A DNA stretch of 8,225 nucleotides from Pseudomonadota bacterium (GTDB lineage Bacteria > Pseudomonadota > Alphaproteobacteria > Rhizobiales > Rhizobiaceae), in contig JAEYTV010000050.1 in NCBI GenBank assembly GCA_023433855.1, positions 1-8,225 of the forward strand. Direction: 5' to 3'. The position numbers were made by a program, and so were the translations under genes. The notes below the pieces were generated by a model, which had not been told where the DNA came from, ran no database searches, and worked only from the letters and a program-made list of their open reading frames with translations. This document shows positions 1 to 6,438 of the stretch, piece by piece. Numbering within the stretch: position 1 is the first letter of the stretch; every line of letters starts with the position of its first letter.

Positions 1-728
1 CCCTGGGACTGGAGCCATATCATTCCCGCAGGCCGACGGAGCTCTCCGGCGGGCAGCAGCAACGCGTGGCGATTGCCCGCGCGATGATCAAGACCCCGAA
101 AGTGTTCCTGTTCGACGAACCGCTCTCCAACCTGGATGCCAAGCTTCGGCATCATATGCGGGTGGAGATCGCCAGGCTGCATCAGAAGCTGCAGACGACA
201 ACCATCTATGTCACGCATGATCAGCTGGAAGCGATGACGCTCGCCGACAGGATCGTCCTGATGAAAGGAGGTTCGATCGAGCAGGTGGGGTCACCGGCGG
301 AGATCTACGAGAAGCCCAGGACGCTTTTTGTCGCGGGTTTCATCGGCACGCCCAACATGAATTTCATCGACGTCACGATTGCTCCGGCCGAGCAGGGCTG
401 GGTCCTGAGGGCTGAAGGCAAGGATATCCGCATTGCCGGCACGGGATTCGATCTGACGCCGGGCCGGCGGGCTGTGCTTGGTATCCGTCCCCCGGACCTG
501 GCGCTGACCGGGGATGACACCAACATGGTCCTGACTGGCGTTGCAGAGTTGATCGAGTTTCACGGCAACGATGCGTTGGTCACCTTCAGGGTTGCGGGTA
601 AGGAGGTGGGCGCGCTGGTAAAGGCATCCGGCTGCCCGAAGAGGGGAGATCGCGTTTCCTTCTCCTTTGACGAAAGCCGCCTCCATCTCTTCGACGCGGA
701 TACGGGGCTGTCCTTGAGCGCCCCGTGA
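1..728 (+). CDS. ABC transporter ATP-binding protein, MalK/UgpC type, partial (5' end outside window)
   Basis: This is the C-terminal part of an ATPase that energises a periplasmic-binding-protein-dependent importer, most likely for a sugar or other small organic solute. The reading frame is open from base 3, so the true start lies upstream; a GTG at 66 falls inside the signature motif and is not the start. Visible in order are the ABC signature [14 protein letters not shown] (bases 45-86), Walker B with the D-loop ([16 protein letters not shown]), the switch histidine in [17 protein letters not shown], and a long C-terminal regulatory (TOBE-type) region containing [10 protein letters not shown] and LGIRPPDL. 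In this family the last motif is usually LGIRPEH(L), so the Glu is replaced here. The Walker A half is missing because of the window edge. The 126-base gap and the different subtype of the next ATPase suggest it belongs to an upstream operon. Family is certain; substrate is inferred. Confidence 0.93.
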   Translation, partial: LGLEPYHSRRPTELSGGQQQRVAIARAMIKTPKVFLFDEPLSNLDAKLRHHMRVEIARLHQKLQTTTIYVTHDQLEAMTLADRIVLMKGGSIEQVGSPAEIYEKPRTLFVAGFIGTPNMNFIDVTIAPAEQGWVLRAEGKDIRIAGTGFDLTPGRRAVLGIRPPDLALTGDDTNMVLTGVAELIEFHGNDALVTFRVAGKEVGALVKASGCPKRGDRVSFSFDESRLHLFDADTGLSLSAP

Positions 729-819
729 CCTGAGGCCCGTTGATTGGCGGCCGAAGGTTTCTGGGGGTTGCAGGGACATCGCCGCCTTGCCTGGGATCCT
801 CTGACTGTGATCTACCGTG

Positions 820-843
820 CCGGGTCAGGCGAATCTGACTGGG
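820..843 (+). other. Imperfect hairpin in the leader of the FbpC-like gene
   Basis: GTCAG (824-828) and CTGAC (835-839) form an inverted repeat around six bases. Allowing one G-T pair and one mismatch, the stem extends to bases 820-843, just upstream of the likely start at 855. It could be an operator half-site pair or an RNA hairpin. It is short and may be chance. Confidence 0.2.
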
Positions 844-854
844 AACGAGAGATC

Positions 855-1904
855 ATGGACGTGACATCGAAGGACATTGCCGTGCTGCTGGAGGAGGTCA
901 GTTGCTCTTTCGGCAACGTGACCGCCGTCCGCAACATCTCGCTTGATGTAGGTCGCGGCGAGGTGATGTCGCTGGTGGGTCACTCCGGCTGCGGCAAGTC
1001 CACGCTGTTGCGCCTGATCGCGGGGCTTGTGCCGGCAACCTCGGGGCGGATCGTCCTCAACGGAAGAGAGGTGAACGGTCCGGCAAGCTTCGTGGAGCCC
1101 GAAGGGCGCAACATCGGGTTCGTTTTCCAGGATTATGCGCTGTTTCCCCATCTCACGGTTCGCGAGAACGTCCTCTTCGGGCTCGATCGGATGCCGCGAG
1201 CCGAAGCAATCGTTCGCGCAAACGAGATGATCGGACGTGTGGGCGTCGAGCATCTGTCCCATCGCTACCCGCATACGCTTTCGGGCGGCGAGCAGCAGCG
1301 TGTCGCGCTTGCGCGGGCACTTGCGCCAAGACCTGACATCGTGCTGATGGACGAGCCGTTTTCCAACCTGGACCAGGGTCTGCGAGACAAGGTGCGCATC
1401 GATACCCTGGGCCTTCTGAAGTCGCTCGGCACAACGGTCATCATTGTCACCCATGATCCAGAAGAGGCGCTTTCCGCCGGCGATCACGTCGTGCTGATGC
1501 GCGACGGCGAGATCGTTCAGGCGGGTTCGGCCTATGACCTGTACGACCGACCTGTCAATGCTTATGCAGCGGAGTTCTTTTGCACGTTCAACAAGCTGAT
1601 CGGCACCTATCGGGACGGCCGGGTGGCGACGCCGCTGGGAAGCTTCCCTCACGACCTTGAACTTCAGCCGGAAAGCAGCATTCAGGTCTACCTGAGGCCC
1701 CAGGGGATAGTCCTGTCCGAGGAAGGAGAGATTGCCGCTACCGTGGCGGCGCGCGTGTTCCACGGTGAATTCGAGTTACTGCTGCTGGAAGTCGACGGGC
1801 TGGATACGCCCCTGCGGGTCAAGACCACCAAAAGGCTTGCGACCGGCACCGAGAATGTCCGCTTCTCGGTTCTTCCCGAGCATCTCCTTCTCTTCGTCCC
1901 GTAA
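855..1904 (+). CDS. fbpC: Ferric iron ABC transporter ATP-binding protein (FbpC-like)
   Basis: This 349-residue cytoplasmic ATPase hydrolyses ATP to drive import, probably of ferric iron, given the binding protein and permease that follow. Motifs seen: Walker A GHSGCGKST (residues 42-50), Q-loop with Gln92 in FVFQDYALFPH, signature LSGGEQQRVALARAL (142-156), Walker B IVLMDE (162-167), D-loop SNLDQ and switch His200 in TVIIVTHD. A C-terminal region of about 110 residues (roughly 240-349, with VYLRPQGIVL) is the regulatory extension typical of the FbpC/PotA group, and the total length is normal. The ATG at 855 is chosen because conserved sequence begins about 8 residues later and a purine-rich stretch (GGGAACGAGAGA) precedes it. 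The frame is open back to a TTG at 744, but that extension looks non-conserved. It is adjacent to the binding protein (130-base gap). It could serve another substrate of the iron/thiamine/polyamine ATPase group, but context favours iron. Confidence 0.9.
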   Translation: MDVTSKDIAVLLEEVSCSFGNVTAVRNISLDVGRGEVMSLVGHSGCGKSTLLRLIAGLVPATSGRIVLNGREVNGPASFVEPEGRNIGFVFQDYALFPHLTVRENVLFGLDRMPRAEAIVRANEMIGRVGVEHLSHRYPHTLSGGEQQRVALARALAPRPDIVLMDEPFSNLDQGLRDKVRIDTLGLLKSLGTTVIIVTHDPEEALSAGDHVVLMRDGEIVQAGSAYDLYDRPVNAYAAEFFCTFNKLIGTYRDGRVATPLGSFPHDLELQPESSIQVYLRPQGIVLSEEGEIAATVAARVFHGEFELLLLEVDGLDTPLRVKTTKRLATGTENVRFSVLPEHLLLFVP

Positions 1905-2034
1905 CCCTCCGTTAGGATGGACGCACCTGATCATCACGTTTCCGTGAACGTTGGCCGGCACGCGCAGATAAAACTTGACCGCAGCGGTATACAAATGCTG
2001 CAAGCGGCCTGCTTTTCATTTTCGGAGGGACACG
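1905..2034 (+). promoter_or_regulatory. Intergenic leader upstream of fbpA with two small dyads and a weak promoter
   Basis: This 130-base gap precedes the binding-protein gene. It holds a dyad ACGTT-N6-AACGT at 1936-1951 and another, GCAGC-N11-GCTGC, at 1981-2001. A -35-like TTGACC lies at 1975-1980 and a TATACA at 1988-1993, but these are too close together to be one promoter, and no good -10 box lies 17 bases after TTGACC. I see no clear Fur, RirA or Irr (ICE) box. A promoter here is plausible, since binding-protein genes are often transcribed separately from their ATPase, but it is not demonstrated. Confidence 0.3.
2024..2029 (+). promoter_or_regulatory. Ribosome binding site of the FbpA-like gene
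   Basis: GGAGGG lies five bases before the ATG at 2035. It decides the start: the frame is open back to 1975, but only 2035 has a strong Shine-Dalgarno sequence and is followed directly by a signal peptide. Confidence 0.85.
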
Positions 2035-3057
2035 ATGAATTCGCAGGCTATCTTGAAAGCAGTGGTGTTCGCAGCCTCGGCTTCCGCCCTGCCCGGACTG
2101 GCTTCTGCCGCAGAAATCAACCTTTACACGACGAGAGAGCCGGCACTGATCGCGCCGCTCCTCGAGGCCTTCACGGCGTCGACCGGTACCAAGGTCAACA
2201 CGGTCTTCCTGAAGGATGGGCTGGCTGAGCGGGTAGCCTCGGAGGGGGCAAGTTCGCCTGCCGACATCCTGATGGCGGTGGACGCCGGCAATCTTGTCGA
2301 CCTGGTCGACAAGGGGGTCACCCAACCGATCGAATCCCCGACCCTGACATGGGCCATTCCGGAGCAGTTGCGCGATCCCAACGGGAACTGGTTCGCGCTT
2401 TCGATGCGCGCTCGCGTTCTCTATGCTGCAAAGGACCTGGACCTTACGAGTTTCAACTACGAAGAACTGGCCGACCCGAAATGGAAAGGCAAGGTCTGCA
2501 TCCGTTCGGGCCAGCATCCGTACAACACGGCGCTGTTTGCCGATTATATCGCCCACTACGGACCGGAAGAGACGGAGAAATGGCTCTCGGGCGTCAAGGC
2601 CAACCTGGGCCGCAAGGCCGCCGGCGGAGATCGCGACGCCGCGAAGGACATCCTCGGGGGGATTTGCGATATCGGGATAGCCAACTCCTATTACGTGGGC
2701 CTGATGCGATCCGGCAAGGGCGGCGAAGAGCAGGTGAAATGGGGCGATGCCATCAAGGTCATCCTTCCCACCTTCAAGGATGGCGGCACGCAGGTGAATA
2801 TCAGCGGCGCGGCGGTGGCAAAGCATGCGCCGAACAAGGAAGAAGCAGTCAAGCTTCTGGAATACCTGGTTTCCGACGAAGCACAGAAGATATACGCCGA
2901 GGCCAACTTCGAATATCCGGTGAAGGACGGCGTTCCCGCCGATCCGATCATCGCTTCGTTCGGGACACTGAAGATCGACGACAAGCCGTTGTCTGAGATC
3001 GTCAGCCACCGCAAGCAAGCGAGCGAACTCGTCGACAAGGTCGGCTTTGACAACTGA
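2035..3057 (+). CDS. fbpA: Ferric iron ABC transporter substrate-binding protein (FbpA/FutA-like)
   Basis: This 340-residue periplasmic protein probably binds ferric iron and delivers it to the permease encoded next. A Sec signal peptide is visible: MNSQAILKAV, a hydrophobic Ala-rich core, then a likely cleavage after ALPGLASA (about residue 25), giving a mature start near AEINLYTTREP. Family marks are the KDGLAERVASEG segment (60-71), ADILMAVDAGNL (76-87), WKGKVCIRSGQHPYNT (150-165), KAAGGDRDAAKDILGG (194-209) and the NSYY pair (Tyr219, Tyr220). Adjacent tyrosines at this place are iron ligands in FbpA-class proteins; that role is family knowledge, and here only the residues are seen. Tyr31 in LYTTREP sits where FutA-type proteins carry another ligand. 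Length is normal for the family. The gene is followed two bases after its stop by a strong hairpin and then the permease. Substrate identity rests on homology and context. Confidence 0.93.
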   Translation: MNSQAILKAVVFAASASALPGLASAAEINLYTTREPALIAPLLEAFTASTGTKVNTVFLKDGLAERVASEGASSPADILMAVDAGNLVDLVDKGVTQPIESPTLTWAIPEQLRDPNGNWFALSMRARVLYAAKDLDLTSFNYEELADPKWKGKVCIRSGQHPYNTALFADYIAHYGPEETEKWLSGVKANLGRKAAGGDRDAAKDILGGICDIGIANSYYVGLMRSGKGGEEQVKWGDAIKVILPTFKDGGTQVNISGAAVAKHAPNKEEAVKLLEYLVSDEAQKIYAEANFEYPVKDGVPADPIIASFGTLKIDDKPLSEIVSHRKQASELVDKVGFDN

Positions 3058-3058
3058 G

Positions 3059-3091
3059 GATGAAGGAGGCGCCATCCGCGCCTCCTTCATC
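3059..3091 (+). terminator. Perfect 14-bp hairpin after fbpA (attenuator or mRNA-stabilising element)
   Basis: GATGAAGGAGGCGC (3059-3072) is the exact reverse complement of GCGCCTCCTTCATC (3078-3091), with a five-base loop CATCC. The element starts two bases after the fbpA stop. No T-run follows, so it is not a textbook intrinsic terminator. Hairpins in this position of importer operons commonly protect the binding-protein mRNA and reduce permease expression; applying that here is inference. The stem also pairs GGAGG (3065-3069) with CCTCC (3081-3085) and covers the ATG at 3060. Confidence 0.75.
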
Positions 3092-3098
3092 GCCTTCG

Positions 3099-4799
3099 AT
3101 GGATCACGCCGTACTGTTTAGCGAGACAACCAAAGCCGCGGCGAAGCGGCCGCGCCCCGGATGGCCAGATGCTGCCGGGGCCTGCATTGCGCTGCTTGTG
3201 ATCCTGCCTGTCCTCGGCCTCGTTCTGCAGGCAGCCCATGGATCTGCCGGCCTTTGGGGACACCTCCTTTCGACCGTGCTGCCGGTGTCCCTCGGTCAGA
3301 CTGTCGTCCTGCTGGCGGGCGTCGGCATCGTGACTGCGGTCATCGGGACGATGACGGCCTGGCTGGTGACAGCCTACGCCTTCCCGGGCAGGCGAGCCCT
3401 GGAGTGGATGCTGCTTCTGCCGCTCGCCATGCCGACCTACATCATTGCCTACGCCTATCTTGACATCCTGCACCCGATCGGGCCTGTGCAGAGCGCAATC
3501 CGCGACGTGCTGGGATACGAGACGCCGCGCCAGTTCCGCCTCCCCGACATTCGCTCGATGACAGGCTGCATCCTTCTTCTCGGGCTCGTCCTGTACCCTT
3601 ACGTCTATATTCCGACGCGGGCACTGTTCCTCACCCAGTCCGGAAACCTGGCGGACGCTGCACGCATCCTCGGCACATCCCGCAGAGCGATCTTCTGGCG
3701 CGTTGCCCTTCCGCTGGCGCGGCCGGCCGTCGCTGTCGGCATCAGCCTTGCTCTCATGGAAACATTGAACGACGTGGGTGCGGCCGAGTTCCTCGGTGTC
3801 AGGACGCTGACGGTCTCCATCTATACGACGTGGATTACCCGATCGGACCTGCCTGGCGCCTCGCAGCTCGCCCTCGCGCTTCTTCTTTTCGTCCTCGCAC
3901 TGATGGCACTGGAACGGTGGGCCCGGCGCAAACAGAGCTACGCGGTGGATGCCAGGCGCAGCCGCGGTATCGAGCCGCGCAAGGTGTCGCGGGTGAAGGG
4001 TATGCTGATGCTGGTCGCAGGAGCGATCCCGGTGCTGCTGGGGTTCGTTGCTCCGGCCTCGTACCTCGCGGTTGCCGCCTGGGAGCGGTATCGGTTCGCC
4101 GGCGTGTCGACCCGCCTCGCCGACGAGGCGATCAATACGATCTCGCTTGCGACCATCGCAACGATCGTGACGGTCAGCGCAGGCCTTGTCGTTGCGCTCG
4201 CTCTGCGACTGCGACCCCGCTACCGCTCCTCATGGTTCCTGCGGATCTCTACCCTTGGATACGCTGCGCCAGGCACGGTGATAGCAATCGGCGTGCTGAT
4301 CGTCCTCGCCGGCGCCGACCGTTTCGTAGACCAGACGGCGCGGGCGTGGTTCGGGGCCGGTACGGGGCTGCTTCTCATCGGTTCGGGTGCCGCCGTCGTC
4401 TATGCGCTCGCGGTGCGCTTCCTGACAATTTCCGCCGGAAGCATGGAAGCCGGGTTCTCGCGTGTTCCCGCGTCACTGGACCAGGCTTCCAGGTCGCTCG
4501 GCCAATCGTCCACGGGCACTTTCCGTCACGTTCATCTGCCCCTCACGAAAGCGGCGATCGCCGCCGGGGCCTTGCTCGTATTTGTGGACTGCATGAAGGA
4601 GCTGCCAGCCACCCTTCTGCTGCGGCCGCTCAATTTCGAAACGTTTGCGACACATCTCTACGGCGAGGCGGCCCGCGGCACCTACGAGGAAGCATCGCTT
4701 GCAGCCCTTGCCATCGTGGCGATCAGCATACTGCCGGTCGTCCTTCTTGCCCGGGTTGGGGCAAGGCTTCCGACTGCCGGCGAGAGCCCGGGCAGCTGA
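3099..4799 (+). CDS. fbpB: Ferric iron ABC transporter permease, fused two-domain (FbpB-like)
   Basis: This 566-residue inner-membrane protein forms the translocation channel of the iron importer. It consists of two homologous permease halves with about 12 hydrophobic segments, roughly at 25-45, 63-93 (two), 101-122, 155-175, 205-225, 252-272, 303-325, 345-370, 384-404, 420-440 and 535-555. Each half carries an EAA-type loop that contacts the ATPase: LADAARILGTSRRAIFWRV (about 184-202) and LDQASRSLGQSSTGTFRHV (about 460-478), each followed by LPL. The stretch DCMKELPATLLLRP (497-510) is characteristic of FbpB-type permeases. Length matches the fused iron permease family. Start choice is uncertain. 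The ATG at 3099 lies outside the hairpin but has no visible Shine-Dalgarno. The in-frame ATG at 3060 would add 13 residues (MKEAPSAPPSSPS) and lies within the stem, with GAGG directly abutting it. I prefer 3099. Confidence 0.92.
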   Translation: MDHAVLFSETTKAAAKRPRPGWPDAAGACIALLVILPVLGLVLQAAHGSAGLWGHLLSTVLPVSLGQTVVLLAGVGIVTAVIGTMTAWLVTAYAFPGRRALEWMLLLPLAMPTYIIAYAYLDILHPIGPVQSAIRDVLGYETPRQFRLPDIRSMTGCILLLGLVLYPYVYIPTRALFLTQSGNLADAARILGTSRRAIFWRVALPLARPAVAVGISLALMETLNDVGAAEFLGVRTLTVSIYTTWITRSDLPGASQLALALLLFVLALMALERWARRKQSYAVDARRSRGIEPRKVSRVKGMLMLVAGAIPVLLGFVAPASYLAVAAWERYRFAGVSTRLADEAINTISLATIATIVTVSAGLVVALALRLRPRYRSSWFLRISTLGYAAPGTVIAIGVLIVLAGADRFVDQTARAWFGAGTGLLLIGSGAAVVYALAVRFLTISAGSMEAGFSRVPASLDQASRSLGQSSTGTFRHVHLPLTKAAIAAGALLVFVDCMKELPATLLLRPLNFETFATHLYGEAARGTYEEASLAALAIVAISILPVVLLARVGARLPTAGESPGS

Positions 4800-4895
4800 C
4801 CTGCTGTCATCAGGAAACGGCCGGGTGTCGGGTTGCTGCGGGTGGATTGCGTCACGACTGCCCCCGGCTTCACGACCTGTTTATCCGTTGGCGGA

Positions 4896-4925
4896 TTGAC
4901 AATGCCGCCGCCATAAATGAATGAG
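4896..4925 (+). promoter_or_regulatory. Probable promoter of the TetR gene
   Basis: A consensus -35 box TTGACA lies at 4896-4901. The expected -10 region, 17-18 bases downstream (about 4919-4925), falls inside the palindromic operator and has only a weak match (AATGAG). Overlap of operator and -10 would fit simple autorepression. Confidence 0.45.
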
Positions 4926-4941
4926 TGATCACTCAATCATT
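4916..4941. promoter_or_regulatory. TetR-family operator palindrome
   Basis: A 26-base palindrome has 12 of 13 base pairs symmetric. Its core is TGAGTGATCACTCA (4922-4935), flanked by AATGA on the left and TCATT on the right, with one A/A mismatch pair. It lies 11 bases before the start of the TetR gene, overlaps the likely -10 box and ends at the Shine-Dalgarno region. Size and symmetry are as expected for a TetR-family dimer or dimer pair, so autoregulation is a well-supported inference. Confidence 0.85.
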
Positions 4942-4952
4942 GAAGGGGAAAG

Positions 4953-5525
4953 ATGGCCCGGCCTGTCAGTGAAGCAAAGCGAAGCGCGATCCTGGAATCG
5001 GCGACGAACGCGATCGCCGAGGCCGGCGTGGCCGCGCCCACCCTAACGATCGCCCGTGGGGCTGGTATCGCCGAGGGGACGCTCTTCACCTATTTTCCCT
5101 CGAAGGATGCCCTGCTGAATGAGCTATACCTGCAGATCAAGCGGGAGATAGCGGAGGAGATGCTGCGGGGCTATCAGAGCGACACGAGTGACCGGGAAAG
5201 CTGGCGCCACGTCTGGGGTGCCTATGTCGACTGGGCCATACGGCACCCGGCCCGCCGCAAGGCGATGGCGCATCTGGCGGTATCGGACCGAATTCTGGAG
5301 CAGACCCGTTCGGCCGCAGCCGGCTCATTCAAGGAGATCCAGCAGGTTTTCGACCGCAGTTTGTCCTCAGGCGTCCTGCGCAGGCAGCCCGCAGATTTCA
5401 TCGTGGGGCTGATGCAGGCAATCGCCGAGTTGACCATCGATCACACGACCCGGCAGCCAAGCCGGCATGAAGAACTGAAGGACCTTGGCTTCCAGGCCTT
5501 CTGGAACAGCGTCGCCTCGGCCTAG
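4953..5525 (+). CDS. TetR/AcrR family transcriptional regulator
   Basis: This 190-residue protein is a TetR-family DNA-binding repressor. The N-terminal domain is clear: residues 9-25 form helix 1 (KRSAILESATNAIAEAG), and the helix-turn-helix covers about 30-50 with IAEGTLFTYFPSKDALLNEL, the conserved end of the TetR DNA-binding domain. The remaining 130 residues are mostly helical and should form the ligand-binding and dimer part; the ligand cannot be read from sequence. The ATG at 4953 is preceded by AAGGGGAAAG, an acceptable ribosome site, and gives the normal family length. The palindrome immediately upstream indicates autorepression. The methyltransferase gene begins 61 bases after the stop on the same strand and is probably co-transcribed, making it a likely second target. 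The iron permease gene ends 153 bases upstream, and no link to it is evident. Confidence 0.92.
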   Translation: MARPVSEAKRSAILESATNAIAEAGVAAPTLTIARGAGIAEGTLFTYFPSKDALLNELYLQIKREIAEEMLRGYQSDTSDRESWRHVWGAYVDWAIRHPARRKAMAHLAVSDRILEQTRSAAAGSFKEIQQVFDRSLSSGVLRRQPADFIVGLMQAIAELTIDHTTRQPSRHEELKDLGFQAFWNSVASA

Positions 5526-5573
5526 CGTTCTGCCGCGGAGATGACCGAGTGCATGTCGTTATTCCTTCCGAAT

Positions 5574-5578
5574 AGGAG
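5574..5578 (+). promoter_or_regulatory. Ribosome binding site of the methyltransferase gene
   Basis: AGGAG sits eight bases before the ATG at 5587 and supports that start over the in-frame ATG at 5608. Confidence 0.75.
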
Positions 5579-5586
5579 CAAGATCC

Positions 5587-6234
5587 ATGACCTGGCACAC
5601 AAGAGAAATGCCCACGGCCCCTGCCTGCGGTTCTGACTACTTTCCATTCTTCCGGTCCTGGGTCGCCAACCCGCTCCGTGTTGCCGCGATAGCGCCGTCC
5701 AGTGCCACCCTGGCCCGCCTGATGACACGCGAGGTGCTTCCCGCCGACGGGCCGGTCCTTGAGCTCGGACCAGGAACGGGCATGTTCACAAGAGCACTGC
5801 TCGATCGCGGTGTCCCGGAGCGCGATCTGACGCTGGTGGAGTTCGGCTCGAACTTCGCGGCCATGCTCCAGCGACGTTTTCCTGAGGCAAGTGTCCTGTG
5901 CATGGATGCTGCCCGCATTGCCAAAGATGCGCGGCATACGAGAGCCTTCGGCAGCGTTGTCAGCGGTCTGCCTTTGCTCTCGATTCCGGTGCGCAAGGTG
6001 ATGGCGATCCTGGTTGGCGCGTTCACCTTGCTGCGAGCGGGAGGCAGCTTCTATCAGTTCACCTATGGGCCTCGCTGCCCGGTGCCGCGTCCCATTCTCG
6101 ATCGGCTGGGTCTAAAGGCGAAGCGGATCGGCGGCACCGTTCTCAATCTTCCGCCCGCGAGCGTCTACCGGATAAGCCGGCGGCACCCGCACCGGCCCAT
6201 CGGCATCGATTTCGTTCATCCTGAGAAGCGGTAG
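5587..6234 (+). CDS. Class I SAM-dependent methyltransferase, phospholipid N-methyltransferase (PmtA)-like
   Basis: This 215-residue protein has the Rossmann-type SAM-binding fold. Motif I is VLELGPGTG (57-65), followed by an acidic strand end LTLVEFG with Glu85 that would bind the SAM ribose, and a VVSGLPLLSIP segment (124-134) in the position of the catalytic motif IV. The N-terminal FFRSWVANPLRVAAIAPSS (21-39) closely resembles the rhizobial PmtA-type family, which methylates phosphatidylethanolamine toward phosphatidylcholine at the inner membrane and is related in fold to KsgA-type rRNA dimethylases. Length fits bacterial PmtA. The ATG at 5587 has a good Shine-Dalgarno. The gene follows the TetR gene by 61 bases with no obvious terminator, so the repressor may control it. 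Rhizobia often carry several such paralogs, so the substrate may be another lipid or amine; I am sure of the fold, less of the substrate. Confidence 0.85.
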   Translation: MTWHTREMPTAPACGSDYFPFFRSWVANPLRVAAIAPSSATLARLMTREVLPADGPVLELGPGTGMFTRALLDRGVPERDLTLVEFGSNFAAMLQRRFPEASVLCMDAARIAKDARHTRAFGSVVSGLPLLSIPVRKVMAILVGAFTLLRAGGSFYQFTYGPRCPVPRPILDRLGLKAKRIGGTVLNLPPASVYRISRRHPHRPIGIDFVHPEKR

Positions 6235-6438
6235 TAGAGGCGCAGGACAGGCAGTAGGAGCCTTCTCATGCCAGATGGAGCGACCGGACTGGTCGGCTGG
6301 TCCTGCCGCCCGCGGTCATTTCGCTACGGTCCGCCTTGCGGTGCGGCTTTGACATCCATACGTTTAAGGTGGGTAGGGCCAGTCGAGCAGATCCGTTTCC
6401 CGCAAGGGTGAGCGGCTGCCTCATCAGGAGGTTGCGTC
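6235..6438 (+). other. Intergenic region, including a doubtful 47-codon ORF at 6268-6411
   Basis: This 204-base gap lies between the methyltransferase and the pseudoprotease. A short ORF runs from ATG 6268 to TGA 6409-6411 with TAGGAG seven bases upstream of its start. The product (MPDGATGLVGWSCRPRSF and onward) is Arg-rich with no recognisable domain, so it is probably not a gene. A TTGACA at 6349-6354 could be a -35 box for the downstream gene, but no good -10 lies 16-18 bases after it (GGTAGG at best). Confidence 0.2.
6426..6431 (+). promoter_or_regulatory. Ribosome binding site of the HtrA-like gene
   Basis: A perfect AGGAGG lies seven bases before the ATG at 6439 and fixes the start. 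It therefore also shows that the protein begins without a signal peptide. Confidence 0.85.

Noticed and set aside
744..854. Upstream extension of the FbpC-like protein from a TTG at 744
   Set aside because: The added 37 residues resemble no ABC ATPase N-terminus, whereas the ATG at 855 gives the normal length.
1912..3090. A 392-codon ORF on the - strand opposite fbpA
   Set aside because: It mirrors the third-position GC bias of the real gene, shows no recognisable domain, and the + strand protein is clearly a binding protein with a signal peptide.
4800..4814. Imperfect palindrome CCTGCTGTCATCAGG directly after the permease stop
   Set aside because: It is short, with one mismatch and a single-base centre, and has no T-run, so it supports neither a terminator nor a specific operator.
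3830..4924. A 364-codon + strand ORF in another frame within the permease gene
   Set aside because: It is Arg/Pro-rich low-quality sequence overlapping a clear membrane permease and runs into the TetR promoter region.
5503..5529. GGAAC followed by CGTT, resembling an EcfG general-stress promoter before the methyltransferase
   Set aside because: The spacer is 18 bases rather than the usual 16-17, and the -35 part lies within the TetR coding sequence.
5560..5578. Small stems (TATTC/GAATA, or TCCT pairing with AGGA) next to or covering the methyltransferase Shine-Dalgarno
   Set aside because: Arms of only 4-5 bases with two mutually exclusive foldings; not enough to claim a translational switch.
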